Below, piece after piece: positions 8,455-15,300 of a stretch of DNA of 33,137 nucleotides. The notes below the pieces were generated by a model. That model was not told the DNA's origin. It ran no database searches and saw nothing but the letters and a program-made list of their open reading frames with translations. A program made the translations under genes and the position numbers. This DNA is from Lachnospiraceae bacterium (GTDB taxonomy: Bacteria; Bacillota; Clostridia; Lachnospirales; Lachnospiraceae): the NCBI GenBank assembly GCA_029062895.1, contig JAIDPF010000052.1, positions 1-33,137 on the forward strand, written 5' to 3'. Position 1 is the first letter of the stretch. Every line of letters begins with the position of its first letter.

Positions 8455-9714
8455 ATGAATAAAAAAGACTACTGGATTGGACTGCTGTCGGGATTACTGA
8501 TTTCAGTGTTTATTGTCTGCTGTGTTTTGTGCGGCAGAATGTTTTTGGCGCCGGTTGATAAGTATGAACAGAGCAGCGCGCAGGCATCGGGCAGTTCAGG
8601 TGGAAGGGCGAGCAGTATTGGTCGGGTAAATTCTGATTCGGATGAATTTGATGATGAGGTTATTGAAAAAATCAATTTATTAAAATCCGCCATAGAGTAT
8701 TATTATGTGGAGGATCTGGATGAGGATGTTCTGGCTGACGGGCTTTACAGCGGTTTGATGGACAGCTTGGGAGATCCATATGCGGAGTATTATACTCCGG
8801 ATCAGTGGATTGCCATGCAGAATTCCACAGAGGGGATCTATTATGGTATCGGCGCTTATATGAAGAAGGACACAGTTACTGGATATCCGCAGATTACGGG
8901 CATCATTCGTGATACGCCGGCAGAAGAAGCGGGGATTTTAATTGATGATTATATTTACGAAGTAGATGGAACGGATGTATTTGATATGAATCTTTCGGAC
9001 GTGACTTCCATGATCAAGGGACCGGAAGGAACTACGGTAATGCTTACCATCATAAGACCATCTACGGGTGAGGAACTTGAGATGACCTTGGAACGCCGCA
9101 AGGTAGAGACGCCGACGGTAGAGTATAAAATGCTGGAAGGTAATATCGGATATATCAGTATTGCGGAATTTGATACTGTGACGGTTGACCAGTTCGCGGA
9201 AGCCCTTGCCACGGTAAAGGGTAACGGTATGGAAGGACTGATTCTGGATCTCAGGGGCAATCCAGGCGGAAGTTTGTCCGCAGTGGTTGAGATTGCGCGG
9301 ATGTTACTGCCGGAAGGTCTGATTGTATATACGGAAGATAAATATGGGGAAAGAAATGAATATAGCTGCGATGGGAAAAGATGTATCGACGTACCCATGA
9401 TCGTTCTGGTTAATGGGGGCAGCGCCAGTGCGTCGGAGATTCTTGCAGGGGCGATCAAGGATTATGGGATCGGGACGTTGCTTGGAACAACAACGTATGG
9501 CAAGGGTATTGTGCAGCGTTTGATCGCATTGGATGACGGGTCGGCGATCAAGCTGACAGTGAGTCATTATTATACGCCGCTGGGTAACGATATTCATAAG
9601 ATAGGCATTGTGCCGGATATTGAGTTGGAATTCGATGCTGATGCTTATAAGGAGGATGAAACGGATAATCAGTTGGAGCGCGCGATCGAACTACTGCAAC
9701 GGAAGATGCAGTAG
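8455..9714 (+). CDS. S41-family C-terminal processing protease (CtpA/CtpB-like)
   Basis: About 419 residues: an N-terminal membrane anchor (about 7-30, WIGLLSGLLISVFIVC), a linker with several Ser/Gly, a PDZ domain (about 125-215) and the S41 catalytic domain. S325 in GGSASASEI and K350 in TTYGKGIVQ are 25 residues apart, the spacing known for the Ser-Lys dyad of this family. It would cleave exported proteins at the outer face of the membrane; CtpB relatives act in sporulation signalling, but the substrate is unknown here. ATG 8455 is preferred, with GGGAAGGG just upstream; a GTG at 8443 preceded by AGGAAAGG is a real alternative. A 143-nt hairpin-rich gap separates it from the M23 gene. Confidence 0.9.
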   Translation: MNKKDYWIGLLSGLLISVFIVCCVLCGRMFLAPVDKYEQSSAQASGSSGGRASSIGRVNSDSDEFDDEVIEKINLLKSAIEYYYVEDLDEDVLADGLYSGLMDSLGDPYAEYYTPDQWIAMQNSTEGIYYGIGAYMKKDTVTGYPQITGIIRDTPAEEAGILIDDYIYEVDGTDVFDMNLSDVTSMIKGPEGTTVMLTIIRPSTGEELEMTLERRKVETPTVEYKMLEGNIGYISIAEFDTVTVDQFAEALATVKGNGMEGLILDLRGNPGGSLSAVVEIARMLLPEGLIVYTEDKYGERNEYSCDGKRCIDVPMIVLVNGGSASASEILAGAIKDYGIGTLLGTTTYGKGIVQRLIALDDGSAIKLTVSHYYTPLGNDIHKIGIVPDIELEFDADAYKEDETDNQLERAIELLQRKMQ

Positions 9715-9741
9715 AAATGTACTTAAAAAATAAGAAAATAC

Positions 9742-9770
9742 GTGACATTTTATAAGGTTAAGAGTATAAT
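9742..9770 (+). promoter_or_regulatory. Sigma-A promoter of leuS
   Basis: GTGACA (9742-9747), a 17-bp spacer and a perfect TATAAT (9765-9770). The leader to the leuS ATG would be only about 38 nt, too short for a T-box. Confidence 0.7.
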
Positions 9771-9814
9771 ATCCGCGTAAGGTAAGCATTACAATACGGA
9801 GGTCAGATGTTGCA

Positions 9815-12220
9815 ATGAAACATGATTTTAAGAAAATAGAGCCCAAGTGGCAGAAAAAATGGGAGGAAGCAGGGATTTTCCGTGCGCAGGATGGAGACAA
9901 GAGCCGTAAGAAATTTTACGGACTGATCGAGTTTCCGTATCCCAGTGGAGCGGGGATGCATGTAGGTCATATCAAAGCATATTCCAGTATGGAGGTGCTT
10001 GCAAGAAAGAGGCGGATGGAAGGATATAATGTATTGTTTCCCATTGGGTTTGACGCATTTGGACTTCCTACGGAGAATTATGCCATAAAAACGTCTACCC
10101 ATCCGAGGGTCATTACGGACCAGAATATTGCAAGATTTTCCGATCAGTTAAAGAAGGTTGGATTTTCTTTTGACTGGAGCCGTACCGTAGATACGACGGA
10201 TGAAGATTTTTATCACTGGACGCAATGGATCTTCTTAAAGATGTTTGATGCGGGACTGGTATTTCAGGATAAGGCGCTGGTTAATTATTGTCCGTCCTGT
10301 AAGGTGGTGCTTTCCAATGAAGACAGTCAGGGGGGTAAATGCGATATCTGCCATAGCGATGTTGTACAGCGTTCCAAGACGGTATGGTATCTGAGGATCA
10401 CAGAGTATGCGGACAAACTGTTAAGCGGTCTGGATACGGTAGATTATCCTGACAATATCAAGCAGCAACAGGTGAACTGGATCGGTAAATCCACAGGTGC
10501 ATTTGTGGATTTCAAGATTGCGGGCGCAGAGGATAAATTACAGATTTATACCACCAGACCGGATACGCTGTTTGGTGTTACGTTTATGGTCATTGCTCCG
10601 GAACATCCGTTGATTGATCAGAATGCCGCGAAGATCAAAAATATGGACGCTGTAGAGGCGTATCGTCAGGAATGCGTCAAGAAGACGGAATTTGAAAGAA
10701 CGCAGCTGGTGAAGGAAAAGACGGGTGTGAAGCTGGAAGGCATTGAGGCGGTCAATCCGGTTAACGGCGCGAATATTCCCATCTTTATTGCGGATTATGT
10801 TATGATGGGATATGGTACTGGTGCGATCATGGCTGTGCCGGCGCATGACCAGAGAGATTATGATTTTGCGAAGAAGTTTGGCATAGATATTATTGAGGTC
10901 ATCAAAGGCGGTGATATTGACAAGGAAGCCTATACTGGCGACGGCGAGATGATCAACTCTGAGTTCTTGAACGGATATACCAATAAGAAGGACTCTATTG
11001 CACGGATGATCAAGGAACTGACGGAAAAGGGCATTGGCAGCGCAGGTATCCAGTTCAAAATGAAGGACTGGGCATTTAACCGTCAGAGATACTGGGGTGA
11101 GCCGATCCCCATAGTACATTGTCCATCCTGTGGAATTGTTCCCGTACCTTATGAGGAACTGCCGCTCAGACTGCCTAAGATAGAGAACTTTGAGCCGGGT
11201 GAGGAAGGAGAATCACCGCTTGCGAAGATTGACTCCTTTGTCAATTGCAAGTGCCCTAAATGCGGTCAGGATGCAAAGCGCGAGACAGATACCATGCCGC
11301 AGTGGGCGGGATCTTCGTGGTATTTTATCCGTTACGTGGATCCGCATAACCATGATTGCTTTGCAGATCGTGAAAAGATTGATTACTGGATGCCGGTTGA
11401 CTGGTATAATGGCGGTATGGAGCATGTGACAAGGCATATGATCTATTCCCGCTTCTGGCATCATTTCTTATATGATATCGGAGAGGTGAATACGCCGGAG
11501 CCGTATGCAAAACGTTCCGCGCAGGGTCTGATTTTAGGCGCTGATGGTGAGAAAATGAGTAAATCCAGAGGAAACGTTATTGATCCGTTGGAAATCGTAG
11601 AAGAATACGGCGCAGATACCCTTCGTACTTATATTCTGTTTATGGGTGATTATGCCGCGGCATCCCCGTGGAATGACAGTTCCGTAAAGGGCTGCAAGCG
11701 TTTCCTGGAGCGTGTTGCCGTGATGGCGGATATGATCGATGACAGCGAACCTTCCGCGGAACTGGAAAGTAAGTTCCACAAGGCGATCAAGAAGGTGTCT
11801 TCTGACATTGAGGAGACAAAGTTCAATACGGCGATCGCTACGCTGATGGCGCTTGTCAATGATGTTTATCAGGCAGGAAAGCTGACCAAAGATGAGATGA
11901 TCATCTTTATCAAGCTGCTGAACCCCTTTGCTCCGCATCTTTGCGAAGAGATTTACGAGACGATGGGTAGAGAAGGATTTTTATCACAACAGGCATGGCC
12001 TGCATATGATGAAGAGAAGACAAAAGACGCGGTAATAGAGATCGGCGTTCAGGTCAATGGCAAACTTCGCGGTACTGTAAAGATTGCTGCAGAAGCAACA
12101 AAGGAAGAGGCGCTTCAGACTGCCAAGGAGGATGCGAAGGTTGCGGAATTCTTAAGTCAGGGTTCGGTCGTAAAGGAAATCTATGTACCGGGGAAGATTG
12201 TAAACTTTGTCGTAAAATAA
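9815..12220 (+). CDS. leuS: Leucyl-tRNA synthetase
   Basis: Class I aminoacyl-tRNA synthetase charging tRNA-Leu, 801 residues, typical of bacterial LeuRS. The HIGH-type motif is HVGH (49-52) and the KMSKS loop is 580-584 (GEKMSKSRGN). Between them are the CP1 editing domain (around TTRPDTLFGVTFMV and GTGAIMAVPAHDQRD) and zinc-ribbon cysteines (YCPSC, KCDIC). The anticodon-binding and C-terminal domains are intact. ATG 9815 is the family-consistent start, but GGAGGT lies 11-12 nt upstream and is better spaced for an out-of-frame ATG at 9807, which encodes only Met-Leu-Gln before a TGA overlapping the leuS ATG. The promoter is in the preceding gap; no T-box was found. Confidence 0.96.
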   Translation: MKHDFKKIEPKWQKKWEEAGIFRAQDGDKSRKKFYGLIEFPYPSGAGMHVGHIKAYSSMEVLARKRRMEGYNVLFPIGFDAFGLPTENYAIKTSTHPRVITDQNIARFSDQLKKVGFSFDWSRTVDTTDEDFYHWTQWIFLKMFDAGLVFQDKALVNYCPSCKVVLSNEDSQGGKCDICHSDVVQRSKTVWYLRITEYADKLLSGLDTVDYPDNIKQQQVNWIGKSTGAFVDFKIAGAEDKLQIYTTRPDTLFGVTFMVIAPEHPLIDQNAAKIKNMDAVEAYRQECVKKTEFERTQLVKEKTGVKLEGIEAVNPVNGANIPIFIADYVMMGYGTGAIMAVPAHDQRDYDFAKKFGIDIIEVIKGGDIDKEAYTGDGEMINSEFLNGYTNKKDSIARMIKELTEKGIGSAGIQFKMKDWAFNRQRYWGEPIPIVHCPSCGIVPVPYEELPLRLPKIENFEPGEEGESPLAKIDSFVNCKCPKCGQDAKRETDTMPQWAGSSWYFIRYVDPHNHDCFADREKIDYWMPVDWYNGGMEHVTRHMIYSRFWHHFLYDIGEVNTPEPYAKRSAQGLILGADGEKMSKSRGNVIDPLEIVEEYGADTLRTYILFMGDYAAASPWNDSSVKGCKRFLERVAVMADMIDDSEPSAELESKFHKAIKKVSSDIEETKFNTAIATLMALVNDVYQAGKLTKDEMIIFIKLLNPFAPHLCEEIYETMGREGFLSQQAWPAYDEEKTKDAVIEIGVQVNGKLRGTVKIAAEATKEEALQTAKEDAKVAEFLSQGSVVKEIYVPGKIVNFVVK

Positions 12221-12243
12221 AAGATGATATCTGGATGAACACA

Positions 12244-12282
12244 AGAGCTATAGTCAAAATGTCAGTGACGGACTATAGCTCT
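12244..12282 (+). terminator. Strong hairpin after leuS, no U-run
   Basis: AGAGCTATAGTC pairs perfectly with GACTATAGCTCT around a 15-base loop. The sequence after it (CTGTTGTGAAAGG) lacks a T-run, so it may protect the leuS mRNA 3' end rather than terminate in the classical way. Confidence 0.5.
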
Positions 12283-12310
12283 CTGTTGTGAAAGGGTAAT
12301 CAATCTCGGT

Positions 12311-12400
12311 TTACATAACTCTCTATCTGCGCATCTATGTCCCAAAAACATCATAAATGGAATTATTTTTGGGACATAGATGTACAGATATCTTGATTGG
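12311..12400. repeat. Long-hairpin element, copy A
   Basis: A 16-bp perfect stem (12333-12348 with 12366-12381) closes the 17-base loop CATCATAAATGGAATTA. It is extended by TATCTG/CAGATA (12324-12329 with 12385-12390) across a 3-nt internal loop. It begins with TTACATAACTC, the same outer sequence as copy B at 15103-15195, but lacks the matching right outer arm. The loop differs from copy B at two positions, and two stem positions differ in a compensated way. Confidence 0.75.
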
Positions 12401-12430
12401 TCAATTGTTCTGATATTGGAGAAAGAATGA

Positions 12431-13204
12431 ATGGAAATAATAGTTGACGGCTATAAAATCAGTTATAAGATTACAGGAGAAGGAGAAGAAACGGTAGTCA
12501 TTTTGCAGGGCTGGGGCACGGAGTTTTCGGTTTATGATTCGGTTGCAGCCTGTATCTGCAGTCAATATCGGGTCGTGCAGTTTGATCTTCCGGGATTTGG
12601 CGCAAGTGAGGAACCCAGGGAAGCATGGGATGTAGATGCGTATACTGACTTTTTCCTAAAACTGATGGATGCGTTGAAGATCAGGAAAGCCGTACTGCTT
12701 GGACATTCTTATGGCGGCAGGGTGATTATAAAGCTTGCTTCAAGGGAAGATCTTCCGTTGGAGATCAGCCGGATCGTTCTGGTGGACAGCGCAGGTATCC
12801 TGCCCAAAAGAACGTGGCGGCAGAAAATGAAGATCAGGCGTTATAAGGTGTTAAAAAAAATCGTTAATCTGAAACTGATCTATAAGATTTGCCCGGAACT
12901 GATCGACGAATGGAAAAACAGGCAGGGCTCCGAGGATTATCGGAATGCAACGCCTGTGATGCGCCAGTGCATGGTAAAGGCCGTCAACGAAGACCTTACA
13001 GAGCTGCTTCCCAAGATCAGACAGGAGACGCTTTTGATCTGGGGAGATATGGATACCGCAACGCCGATCGCGGATGCGAAGCTGATGGAAGAACGGATTC
13101 CGGATGCAGGGCTGGCGATCATTCCGGGAACGGGGCATTTCTGCTTTTTAGAGAAGCCGGGACAGTTCGCGGGGATTATGAGATCCTATTTTCATATCAG
13201 GTAA
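12431..13204 (+). CDS. Alpha/beta-fold hydrolase
   Basis: 257 residues with a complete alpha/beta-hydrolase core. The nucleophile elbow is GHSYGG (Ser93), the acid is probably D206 or D208 (WGDMDTATP) and the histidine is H236 (GTGHFCFLEKP). The N-terminal strand LQGWGTEF provides the oxyanion-hole region. No signal peptide is visible, so it should be cytoplasmic. The substrate cannot be told from sequence; the fold covers esterases, lipases and C-C bond hydrolases. The ATG at 12431 follows GGAGAAAG. It stands upstream of a MurF-like ligase and ddl, but ~290 bp of structured intergenic DNA lies between, so cotranscription is uncertain. Confidence 0.85.
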   Translation: MEIIVDGYKISYKITGEGEETVVILQGWGTEFSVYDSVAACICSQYRVVQFDLPGFGASEEPREAWDVDAYTDFFLKLMDALKIRKAVLLGHSYGGRVIIKLASREDLPLEISRIVLVDSAGILPKRTWRQKMKIRRYKVLKKIVNLKLIYKICPELIDEWKNRQGSEDYRNATPVMRQCMVKAVNEDLTELLPKIRQETLLIWGDMDTATPIADAKLMEERIPDAGLAIIPGTGHFCFLEKPGQFAGIMRSYFHIR

Positions 13205-13242
13205 GCATTATATGGCCAATTGCGAAACTACTGATTTTCTAT

Positions 13243-13293
13243 AACCAGTTACAACTGGTTATTAACCAGTTACAACTGGTTATTACCAGTTGT
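13243..13293. repeat. Tandem 18-bp palindromes at 21-bp period (operator-like)
   Basis: Two exact copies of AACCAGTTACAACTGGTT (13243-13260 and 13264-13281), each near-perfectly palindromic and each followed by ATT, then a third half-site ACCAGTTGT from 13285. The 21-bp period is about two helical turns, so dimers would bind on the same face, as in multi-operator arrays. No protein is known from the sequence to bind it. Confidence 0.6.
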
Positions 13294-13424
13294 GCAATGC
13301 AGACAATATCATACGCCGGGTGCTTGTGCGCTCGCCGGCACTTAGGTGCCGTATTTTGGCATCTTAGTGCCGTTGCAGAGCGCGCGCAGCGGAAGCGTGC
13401 CCGGCGATGATATGTCTGTGTTGC
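13294..13424. repeat. 131-nt rod-like inverted repeat
   Basis: Outer stem 13294-13305 pairs with 13413-13424 (12 bp, two G-U). It continues with TATCAT/ATGATA and CGCCGGG/CCCGGCG around single-base bulges, then GTGCGCTC/GAGCGCGC. The centre is an almost complete stem (GGCACTTAGGTGCC with GGCATCTTAGTGCC) closed by GTATTTT. The whole element folds into one long hairpin and is much more GC-rich than its flanks. It could be a small mobile repeat or a structured RNA leader. Confidence 0.65.
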
Positions 13425-13497
13425 GCAACGGAAGCATGTAAAACCATCGTTTTGCAAATACCTACATAAGTATTATATTTCAAGGAGGAACCAAGAT

Positions 13498-15078
13498 TTG
13501 CTTCAATTGGCAGAAGTAATCATAAGCGTTATACTGGCAATCCCTGTTTTTTATCTGGTGATGCGCTATAATCTCCATATGTTTCAGCTAAACGGCTATA
13601 AGAACAATGAGCAGAGGGCATGGATCAGAAAAAATATGCGGAAACAGCTGCTGCTTATTTTTTCGGGTTTGGCAGGTGTTTTCCTGATGATATTCCCGGC
13701 AGTCTGGCTGAGGATTGCTCTTTGCGTTTATTGGCTGGTCGTCATAAAGTATTATAGCTATTTAAAGAAAAGCAATGCGAAAAAAAAGCTGGTATTTACG
13801 AAAAGGGTGCAGAGGCTGATCATTACGGATCTGATATTAAACCTCTTGATGATTGCAGCAATCTTTTATTTTCTAGGATATCATTATCTGCCGGGAACCA
13901 TGGGGATTCTGATTCCATTGCAGGCGGTTCTTCTGATCCCTGTCAATGTAATCAACCGTCCGATAGAGAAGGCGGTCAATCGGTATTTTATCAATGACGC
14001 AAAGAAGAAACTGAAACAGGTATCCGGGCTTACGGTGATTGGTGTGACAGGCAGCTATGGAAAGACCAGTGTGAAATTTTATCTGCAAGCATTGCTGCAG
14101 GGACGTTTTCAGGTGCTTGTGACGCCTGAAAGTTACAATACGCCCATGGGGGTAGTTAAGACGATCCGGGAGTCGCTACAGCCAACGCATGAAATCTTTG
14201 TGTGTGAAATGGGTGCGAGATATGTGGGAGACATCAGGGAAATCTGTGAGATTGTTTATCCGGCGCATGGCGTGATCACTTCCATCGGACCACAGCATCT
14301 GGAGACATTTGGCGGGATGGAACAGATCGTTGATACGAAATTTGAACTGGCGGATGCGTTGCCGGAGGGAGGTTTCCTATTCCTGAATGGCGATAATGAG
14401 CGAATCGTGGAAAGAAGTAAGCGTTATCATAAGGCAGATCGAAAAATTGTATTCTACAGAAATCAGGCTGCCGGTGAAGGCTATCAGGCGGGAAATCTTC
14501 ATCTGTCGCAGCTGGGTACGGAATTTGATGTGACTGCGCCTGATGGAGAAACAGAGACCTTTCAGACCAGACTTGTGGGAGAGCATAATGTCATCAATAT
14601 CATCGGCGCGATCGCGGTGGCGCATACCCTTGGAATTCCTTTAAAAGAATTAAAGGTTCCGGTCAGACGTTTGCAGCCGATTCCGCATAGAATGCAGATG
14701 TTAGAACAGGGCAATGTGACAATCATTGATGATGCTTACAATTCTAATCCTGTCGGCTCCAAAGCGGCAGTAGAGACCCTTGCCATGTTTGACGGAATCA
14801 GGATATTGATTACGCCGGGAATGGTGGAACTGGGAAAGGAAGAAGACTCTTATAATTATAAATTCGGCACTTATGCGGCAAAGTGCTGTGACTATATCTT
14901 TCTGGTCGGGAGGGAACATGTACGCCCGATCCAAAAGGGCGCTTTGGAGAGCGGCTTTGATGAGAAGAGGTGCCTTATATATGACAATCTAAAGGACGCG
15001 CTTGCTTATGCATACGGCATTAAAGGAGAAGGACATAAATATATCTTATTGGAGAATGATCTGCCGGATAATTATTGA
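13498..15078 (+). CDS. Membrane-anchored MurF-like Mur ligase
   Basis: 526 residues. The first ~170 are hydrophobic, with about five membrane segments (first at ~5-25, a pair at ~50-90, a pair at ~105-155). The rest is a Mur-ligase central and C-terminal domain: ATP loop GSYGKT (185-190), GPQHLETFGGMEQIVDTK and the MurF-type DAYNSNP (412-418). MurF joins D-Ala-D-Ala to the UDP-MurNAc-tripeptide in the cytoplasm. The neighbouring ddl supports this branch, but the usual N-terminal UDP-MurNAc-binding domain is absent and membrane helices take its place, so the substrate may be lipid-linked or different. The start is TTG, 9 nt after AAGGAGG. I see no second murF here, so whether this is the housekeeping enzyme is open. 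Confidence 0.8.
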   Translation: MLQLAEVIISVILAIPVFYLVMRYNLHMFQLNGYKNNEQRAWIRKNMRKQLLLIFSGLAGVFLMIFPAVWLRIALCVYWLVVIKYYSYLKKSNAKKKLVFTKRVQRLIITDLILNLLMIAAIFYFLGYHYLPGTMGILIPLQAVLLIPVNVINRPIEKAVNRYFINDAKKKLKQVSGLTVIGVTGSYGKTSVKFYLQALLQGRFQVLVTPESYNTPMGVVKTIRESLQPTHEIFVCEMGARYVGDIREICEIVYPAHGVITSIGPQHLETFGGMEQIVDTKFELADALPEGGFLFLNGDNERIVERSKRYHKADRKIVFYRNQAAGEGYQAGNLHLSQLGTEFDVTAPDGETETFQTRLVGEHNVINIIGAIAVAHTLGIPLKELKVPVRRLQPIPHRMQMLEQGNVTIIDDAYNSNPVGSKAAVETLAMFDGIRILITPGMVELGKEEDSYNYKFGTYAAKCCDYIFLVGREHVRPIQKGALESGFDEKRCLIYDNLKDALAYAYGIKGEGHKYILLENDLPDNY

Positions 15079-15102
15079 TTTTGCGGAAGAGTTAAGTCCG
15101 GC

Positions 15103-15195
15103 TTACATAACTCTTTGTTTGAAAATAGATGTTCCAAAAACATCATAAATGAAATCATTTTTGGAACATCTATTTTCAAACTTTGAGTTATGTAA
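15103..15195. repeat. Long-hairpin element, copy B
   Basis: A nearly perfect 93-nt palindrome. Outer arms TTACATAACTC (15103-15113) and GAGTTATGTAA (15185-15195), a 4x4 internal loop, then a perfect 23-bp stem (15118-15140 with 15158-15180) closing the 17-base loop CATCATAAATGAAATCA. It fills the gap between the MurF-like gene and ddl. Related to copy A at 12311-12400. Confidence 0.8.
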
Positions 15196-15226
15196 CCCTC
15201 ATAGACAGAATTTGGAACGAAAAATA

Positions 15227-15244
15227 ATAAAACAATTGTTTTAT
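15227..15244. promoter_or_regulatory. 18-bp perfect palindrome upstream of ddl
   Basis: ATAAAACAATTGTTTTAT is perfectly self-complementary and overlaps a TATAAT (15242-15247) that may be the ddl -10 box. It could be an operator. The AT-rich setting makes chance palindromes more likely. Confidence 0.4.
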
Positions 15245-15300
15245 AATTACCTAATATTATTATGGATAATGAGGATTTTGCAGAAAGGTGGAAAAGGATC

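Larger units (their letters stand above)
13205..13497. other. Structured intergenic region upstream of the MurF-like gene
   Basis: 293 bp with no credible gene. It holds the 21-bp-period palindrome array (13243-13293), a rod-shaped inverted repeat (13294-13424) and about 70 bp of leader ending in the AAGGAGG ribosome binding site of the MurF-like gene. An apparent ORF from the hydrolase gene runs into it but is an out-of-frame shadow. Confidence 0.7.

Noticed and set aside
9715-9814. T-box riboswitch upstream of leuS
   Set aside because: The gap is 100 bp, the predicted leader is ~38 nt, and neither a T-box motif nor a terminator/antiterminator pair is present.
13243-13293. CRISPR array
   Set aside because: Only 2.5 copies of an 18-bp palindrome with 3-bp gaps; there are no spacers and no cas genes.
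12889-13410. 173-codon + strand ORF
   Set aside because: It is an out-of-frame shadow of the alpha/beta hydrolase running into the rod-like inverted repeat; its composition is Arg/Gly-rich frame-shift noise.
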